Shown here one piece after another: positions 25,401 through 36,911 of a stretch of DNA of 64,000 nt. The translations under genes and the position numbers were made by a program. The notes below the pieces were generated by a model that was given only the letters and a program-made list of their open reading frames with translations, was not told where the DNA came from and did no database searches. Positions within the stretch are counted from its first letter, which is position 1, and each line of letters begins with the position of its first letter. The DNA comes from Dactylorhiza incarnata (Eukaryota > Streptophyta > Magnoliopsida > Asparagales > Orchidaceae), in NCBI GenBank assembly GCA_033032865.1, contig JAWHQI010000507.1:186001-250000 (forward strand), written 5' to 3'.

Positions 25401-28400
25401 CATGGCGCGGCGGGTGCAAACGCGGCAAACGCCGCCGCCCTCCATTTGGTTACGCGCCTTGCGGCGGCGTTTGCTGCAAACGCCGCCCGCCACTGCCGCG
25501 CCAAATGAAGCCTTATATTAAAAATTATCTTCTCAAAACTTGCCATATTTTACCACTTTACTTAATTTGACGGATCATTTCATTCAGGGTCTTATTGGTC
25601 GGTCACACCATAAGCCGAATGAACGTGCACGAGTGACATGCATGAAACAAAAGATACATGCGCTAAAAATAAAACAGAAACACACGCAACACAAATAAAA
25701 TGCAACAAATAGGGCAGCCCGGTGCACAAAGCATCCCCGCGCATTGAGGGTCCGAGGAAGGGTCCCATTACAAGGGTGAAATGTAGGCAAATAAAAATGC
25801 AGCAAAAAAAATGCAGCAAATAAAAATAATAATATAACATGCAACTCAGGATGCATCACTTCTAGTCTTTGCCTGAGTTCTGATGAGATAAGTGTGGCAG
25901 AAAGCGGCTTCAACTTTGACTCTACAACATCTCTTAACGAGTTTCGAGAAATCTTCAGACTCGGTCAGCGATCGGCTCACACGGTCGGCGAATGACTATC
26001 ATACAGTCGACGAATGCTGAGTATCGGTCGGCGAACGTTGAGTATCGATCGGCGAACGTTGAGTATCGATCGACGAACGTTGAGTATCGATCGGCGAACG
26101 TTGAATGCAGAATCTTCCTTCTAGGGGTGCTGGTGAAGAGGTGACTCGGTTGGCGATCGACTACAACTTCGGTCTTCAAATGACGATCTTTGACCGATCT
26201 GGAAGCGCTGCAACTGATAATGGTGGTTTGCGATTCGTCCTCCGATGGATGATTGGCTACTCGGTCTGCGGTCCTTCCTCCGATCAGCGATTGACTACTC
26301 GATCGGCGAATGAGTCCCCGATCGGTGAATGCCTGGTCGACGATCTCCGACAACTTTAGGATGAGCTTGGCCCTTTCTTCACAACATCTTTTTGACGTCT
26401 TTTCCCAAAGAGCTTCCATCGTGCTTCTTCTTTCTGCTTCAGGGTTGCTTCCTCTGAAACAAAGACTATTATTTATGTATTAAATAAAAAAAACTAAGAT
26501 TTTGTACCATCAAATCAAATGGATTTTTCCCAATGTCATATCAGCCACATTGAATATTGGGGATGTACCGAATTCAGTGGGTATATCTAAAGGGTAGGCG
26601 TTCTCATTTAATCTCTTTCGAACTTGAAATGTGCCAAACTTCCTTTATTGCAGCTTATGATAAGTGCCTAGAGTAAATCACTACTTCCTGAAATAAGCAA
26701 ACACCAAATCTCCTGATCAAAAGTATAACTCCCCACAATGATGATCGACCACTGATTCATATTTTCAGAATTTGCTCTTAAATTATTAACAAAACTTTAT
26801 GTTTTTTATTAAAATAATGAATATGTGACTGTGTCAAAGGAAATTCGTTCATGGGATGACAATGAATGACAACGCGGCACGACCGGTTTGCCAACACCAA
26901 CGACGGCGACCAGTTCGTTCTCCTTCAAATTCACTTTGACGATTCCAGCATTCCAGGATGCTCGATTGGCCTTTCGATCCGCCCTCCATTGACTTATTTT
27001 GCCTGTTCTGCTCTCAACCCAGCTCGACGATGATTCTGTGCATCCAAGCCCCAACTCCTACGCCCTCTCGACCCTCCAGCTCCTGTGCCCTCTTCTGCCT
27101 CTTCTGCATCGATCGTCCTCCAACTCCTGCGCCCGTCGAAACTTCAGCTCATGCGGCTCCTTCGCACGCCCTTCCGGTGGTTGGCTTCTCCCACTGCTGT
27201 GCCCTTCTTCTTGCGCCTTCCCTTTGGATTTCCTACTTCCGTTCACCGTTCCTCCCACCGGTAGCGCCTCGTCCGCGCCCTAATTCTCCGACGTTGCCCG
27301 TGCCCTCTCTTGCTTATGACAAAGGCCTGTCACTCGATGGAATCCCATGTGATGGCCCTCGAACACACCCTCACCACCATCAACTCTTGCCTCGAGGCCT
27401 AAGCTGAGCAATTCACTTCGATCATGGCATTGCTCCACAACATGCAACCCAACCAGCACTCCGTGCCTAACGCTTTCTCTGCCTTGGGATCCCCCAGCAC
27501 ATTGTCCCCCGAAGAACCTGCTTTGGCAGGATTGCCTCCTCCGCATTTCTCCCGCATCGACATTCCCACATTTAACGGGACTGACCCCCTGGGTTGGATT
27601 GCCTGAGCCGAGCAATATTTTGACATTCACCAGACTCATCAGACCCAAAAGGTCTGCACGACTCTTATTGTCATGGAAGGGTCTGCTGAATTCGTTAGTC
27701 CTCTCCTGGCTTCATTTGGACAACTCTCACCGAGACACTCATTCAACGATATGTTCACCGCTACTCTGACAACTTGATCGAGCACCTTTGCTGGGTCCGT
27801 CAGACCGACTTCATTGACTCGTATATGGATGAATTTATCGAGTTGGTCATCCATATTCTGGGTCATCCACCCGATCACTACTTTGGCTATTTCATGCACG
27901 TATTACAACATCATATCCGTGCTCGCCTCCGCACCCTCTATCTGTCTATCGTCAGTCAAGCCATGGACCTCTCCCTACTCGTGGAGCCCAAATTCCTTGC
28001 GACGTCTGGGGTCCCTCATTCTATATATCCTCCTTTCAAACCCCTTACCAACCATATTTTGCCCTCCCACTAAACCTCCACCATCGCCACCTCCTCTACC
28101 TTGCCCACCCATTATGCCTCCACGCAACAACCGTTCTATCCCTACTCACCGCCTTTTCAACCAAGAGTATCATGACTTGCGGAGTAAGAGCCTGTGCTTC
28201 CGTTGCAAGCAACCATACTCTCCCACTCATGATTGTCCTGTCAAAGAGTTCCGAGCCCTCATCCGTGATGACTTGGAGGAGATCGGCATAGCTGACTTTG
28301 ACTCCCTTGTGATCACAGATGAACCCCCGGACGGAGCCCCTGACACCTTTGCAACAACCAAACCGCGTGCATATCACTACTAGATGTCGCGCAACATCTC

Positions 28401-31400
28401 GACTTTGGGTTGAAGGTCGATTTTCATGAGGGATATATTATTACGCATGCGCGCCCAACATTTTATTTTGTATTTTGTCTTTAATTTGTAAGAGTACTAT
28501 GGTAATGTATGTGAGCCACCTCCCTATATAAAGAGGAGGCTTGAAAATTTTAGTTATCATTTATGCTTAGGGTTTGAGATCTCTCCTTGTGAGAGGAGCT
28601 TCAAGGAGGAACCAACCTCTTGGGGTTGGCTACGAGTATTCTCGTGGGTGTATCCAATTTTTCGAGTATTACTACATTTAAAACTATTTCGTTTAAAACT
28701 ATTTCGTTTTTATTTAATACACTAGGTGACTTTTCAATAGTAATATTCCAAACTTTTTTATCTAAAGCTTTAAGAAATTTTTTCATTAATATTTTCCACC
28801 CTTTATAATTTTTGCCCATCAATAAAGGTGCTGTTAAAGATTTTTCATTTAATAAAAAATCATCCCCTTTAGTGGATGCGAGATCATGAAGCGAAATTAG
28901 TCCCGGTTGTGAAGCCATTTTGGAATAACCTAGCTCTGATACCACTTGTTGGATCTTGAGGTGCCCTTAGAGGGGGGGGGGGGGTGAATGAGGGTTTTAG
29001 AAAACTTTACAAATTTAAGAAAACTTTTGTGATTTTCCAATAAGTTAATTGAAACAAAAGTAAAGAACTCTGTAATCAGAAATTAAATCAATTTTATTTA
29101 CATGAAAAAACATGATTATCATTTATAAAATTTGATTACAAAATTTGTTTTCTATGACGCTAGAAATCAAGGCGAATATGAAATACCATTTTCATTTTCT
29201 ATATCGATTTTTCTCACTAAAAAGCGGTTGGCTTTGGCCGATCTTTCCCCAGATAGGGCCTCAAGCCCCCTAAATCTACTCCCTAGACCTAGTTACCAAC
29301 ACGAGGCGAATTCCTCCCTAAGTCCTACCCAGACCTAGTCGCCAACACGAGGCAAATTCACTACATGATTACAAAAAGGTAAATACAAAAGACAAATACA
29401 AAAACTCCCTATGAGGTAATCTGAAGGAGACGATGAAGAATCGCTGAAGATCGTTGAAGTCGAAGCGTGCGTTCTTCGCGTTGAGTTAGCGTTGATCCAA
29501 GCCTCCATTGATTCATTCTTTTGAAATTGAATGAGAGATCCATTGTGGTCTGGAAATACGGCCCTTACAAATAATTCAGAGTGCTGGAATAGGGCTCCTT
29601 GGCTTGGATGGTTGAAGAGAATGAATGCCACCTATTTATAGGACTGGGAGCTAATGCTGGCGTTAAGGCTAACGTCAGGCATTGGCCCAATATAGAAAGA
29701 AATTGATGGCTCAGATATTCAAAACAGGAAGGAAATACTTAATCATTGGAAATATTCTTTTAGGCAACCTTAACGCTGGCGTTGAGGCTAACGCTGCGTT
29801 AAGTCAAATCTTTCCTAAAATGCTTCTGCAATCATGGCAACTTCCCTCCATGCCATATCGTCGAGTGTCAACACCGACATTAGACCACTTTCAACATTTC
29901 AGCTTGTGGGCAAGCCCAGACCATATCGTCTGAGTGTCAATATCGTCGAACATCCATGCTGTCGTTAAGACCTAACATCTGGCGTTAGACCACTTTCATC
30001 ATTTTAGCTTGTAGGAAAGTCCAGACCAACAATGCAGCATCCTAATGTCATTATAGTTCAAACATGCATGCTAAAAACACAATGACAACAAAATCAAATA
30101 CAAGTAGGATTTGTTATTTTCAAATAAAAGGGATGCGAAAAACTGTGTTCCAAACACTTTTCATGCTCTACAAGATTGATATTTTACACTTTTCCTAAAT
30201 CAGTCTCTATGATCCTCAAAAAAGGGGTTGAAAATGCTGTCACAGTTGTGACAAAATTAAATGATTTCAATTTAATGTTTATATGGTCTGTTAATAACCA
30301 TCAAGCCTAGTTCCAACTATCCACAGTTGTCTTCCTCCTCAAGAATATGGTCCAGATTTCTCCTTCCTGGAGCTCAAAGATCGAGCTCCCTCCGGCCCTC
30401 CGGTCTGTTAATAACCATCAAGCCTAGTCCAACTATACTGAAGTTCTGTCTTCAGAGTTCGTCGATCTCCGAATGATGTGATTTCGTCGAGCTCCGTTCG
30501 ACGAATTCTGTTGAATTCCTTTATTCTTAACAACCTTGCTTGAGATATTTTTATCTACTTCTACTACCTCTTTGTTCTTGACAGAAATGAATTTTACTGG
30601 TGTACATAAAGTATTCTTCTTAAGAAGATGTGGCTACTTGATGATGCACCCAAGCCCAGTCTGCCACTGAGTCTGGCATTCACTGTGCTTGTGATGTCCA
30701 TCAGTTTGATACTTCTCCCATTGAGGGATTCTTCAAACTTCTTGGCTTCAGATAACTTGTCATTGAGAACAATGTGTTCTCTGGAGGCAGCCAATTCTTT
30801 CTTAAGATTGACATTATCTTCACTTAGTTGGTTCATTTCAGCCAACTGATTTCTGAGAGAGATTATCTCTTTCTCAGTTTTAATCAAATCTATACAAAAA
30901 GTTTTGAATTCATCTTTGAACTCATTTGAATTAAAATCAAAGGTAGATAATACCTGATCACTGTCATTTTCAGATTCCGATTCTTCAGAGTTGTTTCCTG
31001 AGGCATTGATAGTCATCATGCAGAAGTTTCTTTCTTCTTCATCATCACTGAAGCTGGATGATGATGCATATTCTGACTCACTGCTTGTGTCATATATAGT
31101 CATCAAGCATTGATCCTTTTCATTTGCATCATTTTCATCTTCAGATGAGCTGGATGATGACTCTGACTCTTCAACCATGTTGTTGAGGGAGGTCCAGATT
31201 TCCCTGGCTGAGGTGCATTCCACAACCTTTTGAAAAATGTCATCTGACATTGTCTGTGCCAAGATATTCATTGCTTTGGCATCTGCACTTCTTTGTTTCT
31301 TCTATGCATCTGTCCACTCAGGAGGTGGAACAACATTATTGTTTGTTGTTGCTTCAGCACTTGTTGTTGCTGTAGGAGTAGGGGGTCTTGTCAAAATCAC

Positions 31401-34400
31401 ATTAAAGATATCTTCATCAATAGAGTTTATATATAATTTGATCCTTGCCTTCCATAATGCAAACATATTTAGATTGCACATAGGTGGTCTTGTGCTTAAG
31501 TATTCTTTGTTCTGTGCCATGGATTTTTAGCAAAAGAAACTCTAGAAGAAAATTTAAGATCTAATTGATCTTTTGATTCAGGTGTTAGCCTGTTAACAAT
31601 CAACCAACCTCTGATACCAATTGAAAGTAACCTCTGATAGAAGTTGAAAGGAGGTTTAGATCTTAGATTTACTCTAGAGGGGGGGGGGGGGGGGGTTGAA
31701 TGAAGTATTAAAAAGTTTTTCACTTATTTTATAGCGGAGTTAAAATAGTGATATATATATGTACTGAGTGAGTTATAAAAACAAAACACAAAGAGATCAC
31801 ACAACACAACACAGTACAGAAAATAAACTCAAACACAGAAGACACAAGGATCTATAGTAGTTCCCCAATCAACCTGGGTACATCTACTCTTCTACCACCC
31901 TTGGTAGGAATCTACTAGTTTTTGATCAGGTGCCCTATCACCAATGAGTTTTTGATCAGGTGCCCAAACACCACTGAGCTTTTGATCAGGTGCTCAAACC
32001 AAACACAGGTTTTTGATCAGGTGCCCTGCCACCAATGATTTAACTTTTGAAGGGAGTTAGAATCCTGTACAAGATGGGATAAAGAGTTTATGAGATTCTT
32101 CTCTGTCAACAATCTGAGAGAAGACTAGTGGATTGTGTTGATGTAAAGCTCCCCTTGTCTGATAAAAATGGTTGACAGTTGAGGATGGAGCTTTCACTTG
32201 AATGAAACAAATCTTCTTTGATAGCTGATGAATCTGAGAGACAATGTTTCTCAGATTTGTTGTTGCTCTTGAAGATTAGAACTTGCAGCAGAATACTGAG
32301 AGAATATTTGTTGATGTTGTTCTCAGAGAATGAACATGCTGCTGTAGAAGATGAAGATCTGAAAACTCTCTTTTCTGCTTTCTGTATTTCTCTCTCTGTA
32401 TTACATCTCTGGTCGAGAGCCTTTTTCTTTCTTACTGCTGTTCTCTTCTCCTTTCTTTTTCCTTGGAGAATATATCTCTGATTTGAATTTCAAATCCTCT
32501 GAATAAGGAATAGAATAATCAGGAGGATTATTTCTTAGAACTGCAATCTGATCTTTAATTCCTTTTCCTTTTCCAATACGCCAAACAGCTACTTTCTCGG
32601 GAGAAGACAGTGGAAAGGAATAAATAAATGGAAGGATAAAATCCTTGACTTATCTGGAATAATAGATTCGTTGCTTATTTAGTTGATCTGAGATCAGAGA
32701 ATAGAATAAAACTGATCCTTCTGAAAAATATGAAGCTGAAGAGAAATTTCGTCGATCTAAGAGAAGAGTTCGTCGAACTGAGTTGATTTCGTCGAACTGA
32801 ACTTCTGTTGCTGATTCGTCGAACGAAGACTGGAGTTCGTCGATCTCAAGATGGAGGTCGTCGAACTGAGAGATAAAATCTGATAAGCTAGCTGGAATAT
32901 TGAATTCGTCTAGCTGAGAAGAACTTTCGTTGATCTGAACATCTTGATACTTATTCTTCGACCACAGAGTTAAGTTCGTCGAACGCTGAGACTTGGGAAG
33001 TTCGTGGAACGCTGAGATTTGGCAAGTTCGTCGAACGCTGAGACTTGACAAGTTCGTCGAACTGGAGCAAGACGTTCGTCGAACGCAGAATGCATTTCGT
33101 CGAACGGAGATAGGAGTTCGTCGAACGCAGAAACTTGATTTTTCCTTAAGTTCTAACAGCCTAAAACCTTGACCCTTAGACTATACAATGAGGTCAACTT
33201 AGTCCTAGTCAACAGATAGTGATCCTAGCCCAAATCAGTAATATGGTTGTTCCAACACAATAAATAGGAAGAAGGCAGAGAGAAACATAGAGCATACATT
33301 ACAATTTCTCACGGCTGTCAATTAGGGCTTCCTCTTTCTTCTTCTTCCTACTGGAACCCTAAAAGACAAAAACAGAAGATCTGCTCTCACTTTCTCTCTC
33401 TCTCTCTCAGATCAGAAAAACAAAGGCTGTTTCTCATCACTACTATACAACAACCAGATCTCAATAGAAGAAAAGGAGAACAAGATCTGAAGCTCACAAT
33501 CCTTGCAAAACATCACTATCAAAAACAAGGATTCATTATTCACAGATCCAGAAAAGAGAAAACTGAAGCACAAAGCTTCACAGAATTCTGAGAACAGAAT
33601 TCTCTCTCTTTCTTTCTCTTCCTCCACTTTCTCTTCACCTGTAAAAGAGTTTTTAGAATTCTTCTTTCAAAGAATTCAGTGGTTCAAGATCTCCTTACCA
33701 AAAGATCTGTGGTTCAAGATCTCCTTATTAAATGATCTTTGGTTTTAAGAGTCTCCTTATCAAAAGACTCAGACACAAGTGGTGCATTCCTACCAGGTGG
33801 TAGAAGAGAGGACTACCCACATTTTGTGGAACATCTATAAAATCTTTTGTGTTTGTGTTGTGCTTTTTTTTTGTGCTGTCCCAATTTTCTTTCTTAGCAG
33901 TTTTATTTTCTGCAAAAATTATTCTGCCTGTGTTGTTTGTGAGCATAATTCCTCAGTGTGTTTTATTGTCTATACAGTTAGGATAAAAATATTTTAAATT
34001 TTTATTCACCCCCTCTAGATGATTCTCAGAGGCACACTGTGCACTTTCAATTGGTATCAGAGAGAGGTTGATCATTAAAAGGTTAACACCTTGATCAAAA
34101 AGACCTCTTACTCTTATTTATTTATTTCAAATTATTTTACAAAGAAAAATGAGTACTAAGGATTATGTCTCAACAAGACCTCCAGTGTGTAATCTAAACA
34201 AGTTTACACTCTGGAAGGCCAGAATAAAGTTATACATGAACTCCATTGATGAAGACATCTATAATGTTATTCTCACAGGTCCTCCAGCTCCAGTCAGACA
34301 AAAGGCAGGAGAGTCCTCAACAACATAGGCTGTCCCAAGAAGTGAGTGGACAGAGGCTGAGAAGAAGGTCAAGGCATGTGATGCCAATGCTGTGAACATT

Positions 34401-36875
34401 CTGGTTTCAACTGTGTCAGATGACATTTTCCAGAAAGTTGCTGAATGCCAATCAGTAAAAGAAATCTGGGATTCTCTCAGCAGAATGGTGGAAGGAAGCT
34501 CAGATGAAAGACAAAGTCACTTCTCATATCCCAGTATGAGAACTTTCAGAAGAATCCTGAAGAATCAGTTGCTGATATGTATGACAGATTCAACATTATT
34601 ATTAATGAGCTCAGAGGCTTGGACAAGGAGATATCCTTGACTGAAATTAACGATAAAATCCTCATGTGCTTACCTAGCTCATGGGATTCAAGGATCTGAG
34701 CAACCAGAGAGTCCAGATGCCATAGAGAAATCTCTACTGAAGATTTGCTAGGAAAGCTTAAGTCATATGAGATGCTTCTGAAGAACATGGCTGAATCAGA
34801 AGAAAGAGAGAAAACTCCTGTTCCTATCCAAAGGAGCGTTGCTCTGAAAGCTTCTGAAGGGGAGTCATCCACTCCTGAAGATGAGATGTTCAGTCTTCCG
34901 GCTAGGAGATTCAAAAGATGGGTCAAGACAGAAGACTCAAGGAGGAGGGAAAGGGGCTCAAGGCCAGATTTGATAAAACTCCAAAGAAGGAGATTATCTG
35001 CTTCACTTGCAACAAACCAGATCACATAGCCCCTGAGTGTCCACAAGAACAGAGGGACAGAGGCAGCAATAAAGATGATAGGAAGAAGAAGAAGTCTTTT
35101 AAAGGGAAAGACAAGACGAAAGGCAAGGGTTTCATTGCTGGAACTTGGAGTGACTCTGAAGCAGAGTTAAACTCCTCATCATCTGAAACTGATAATGAAG
35201 CAGAAGCAGAAACAACATGTATGATGGCACTGGGGATGTCATCAGATGATGAAGAAGAACAGGTAACAATGTTTGATAATTTTGATTTTAATTCTGATGA
35301 TTTCAAAATTTGCTTTAAGAATTTTGCAATGACTATCTCAAAACTCAAAAGGAATTTGAAAGTGAGTTTTAGTTCTTAAATTATTAAAGCTCTTTTTAGG
35401 TTTATTTCAAAATAATGATACATATAAATATGGTGCTGAGTGAGTAATAACAACAAACACAAAGTAGGCACAGCAATCACAACAAATAAAAACATAATAC
35501 AAAGCAAACAAGAAGACACAAGATATATAGTAGTTCCCCAATCAACCTGCGTACATGTACTCTTCTACCCACTGGTAGAAATCCACTTGATCAGGTGCCC
35601 TCACACCAATGAGTTTTTGTTCAGGTGTCCACACACCACAGAGCTTTTGATCAGGTGCTCAAAACCAAGATGCAAGTTTTTGCTAAGGTGCTCTGTTACC
35701 GGGAGTTAACTTTTGAAGGGAGTTATAACCCTTTGTACAGGAGGGGAAACAAAGAAAACAAAAAGACTAAAGTGTTCTTCTCTTTTCTGAGAAGACTCTT
35801 GATGATCCTGATGGGTTGTTGAGTTTGGATCTTGATGATGATGTTGAAGAGCTCCCCCTGTCTGATTGAGATTGATGACATCAAGATATAAATATATTGT
35901 TCTTTTGTATAAAGAACTCTGATTTGTTCTTCTTTCTTTTTGCTTCTCTGTTTTTCTCTTCCTGGTTCTTCCTATTTCTTTTTCTCTTTTTCTCTCTGTC
36001 TCTATTTCTTCTCTGTTCTTCTCTCTGAATATATAATCTGGAGAGCTGTTTTGGCTGATTTTAATTCTTGCCGACCAGAAAGGAAGGATATAATATCTCT
36101 TTCATTTCCTAGATTCCTTGAGCAGACAAATTGCCGTCTTTGGCTTTTCTGCAACGGCTATAACATTTAATGTTCTGCAACGGCTAATTCAAATAAAGGA
36201 AAGACAGCAGTATATAAATAGAAATAATAAAATATTGCTTTATTAAATCTGACAGCATATATATAATTTTAGTCGAGCTGAGAAAGAAGAATTTATATAT
36301 CTGATAATATTTCCTCGAGCTCAGCTTCAAGTTCGTCGACCTGAACATTTGATTCGTCGTTCTGAGCTTCTGTTTAAGATTCGTCGAACGCAGACTTGGG
36401 TTCGTCGAACGCAGACTTGGGTTCGTCGAACGGAAGGATTCGTCGACCGCTGAGCCTGGATGATTTCGTCGACCGCTGAAATATTGAGCTGTTCGTCGAA
36501 CGCAGACTTGAGTTCGTCGAACACATCTTTTCGTCGAACGCAGAGACGGGCTGGATCGTCGACCGCTGAATATTGAGCTGTTCGTCGAACGCAGACTTGA
36601 GTTCGTCGAACGCAGCTTTTCGTTGACCGCTGAGACGGGGTCTGTTCGTCGACCGCTGAGATAATCTGTTCGTCGACCGCTGAACCGCTGAAACGGGATC
36701 GTCGAGCGCTGAACCGCTGGATTTCGTCGAGCGCAAAATGAATACCATTCGTCGAGCGCAGAGCGCCGTTCGTCGAACGCAGATGGACGTTCGTCGAACG
36801 CAGAGAACATGTGTTATTTTTATTCTTCTCTTATTTTCTCAGCCTATTATATATATATATATATATATTTCTCAG

Positions 36876-36911
<36 letters not shown>

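Larger units (their letters stand above)
20987..26532 (-). mobile_element. Copia-like derivative with two long LTRs and a 0.5-kb interior
   Basis: Two same-orientation repeats (20987-23085 and 23588-26532) flank only 502 bp. Primer site and polypurine tract sit at the expected ends of the interior on the minus strand. No coding capacity remains. The arrangement resembles a TRIM-like or internally deleted Copia element, but the LTRs are over 2 kb, far longer than in TRIMs. I found no target duplication. Confidence 0.75.
23588..26532 (-). repeat. Long LTR, right copy (carries a MITE and minisatellites)
   Basis: Begins TGAAAGTGCGATCTGAATG and ends near TTTTTCCCA. It is longer than the left copy because of the Tourist-like MITE, local duplications (24553-24610 and a 22-bp doublet near 24723-24768) and the 21-bp minisatellite at 26019-26102. 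It has an 11-G tract at 25047-25057. GC-rich frames on both strands at 24485-24919 are not convincing genes. Confidence 0.72.

Noticed and set aside
24485..25521. Several 80-145-codon frames on both strands
   Set aside because: They lie in a long LTR and a GC-rich MITE and overlap each other in many frames without any recognisable motif.
26019..26102. Regularly spaced short repeats resembling a CRISPR array
   Set aside because: The 21-bp units are head to tail without spacers, in plant LTR DNA; a minisatellite.
27424..27899. Minus-strand frames opposite the chromovirus gag
   Set aside because: Shadows of the gag coding strand with no domain of their own.
28524..28533. TATA box considered as promoter of a cellular gene
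   Set aside because: It lies in a retroelement LTR fragment and no cellular reading frame follows.
36184..36810. Overlapping minus-strand open frames of up to 208 codons rich in Arg, Ser and Asp
   Set aside because: They follow from the stop-free TTCGTCGAACGCAGA array in a solo LTR; several frames are open at once and no domain is present.
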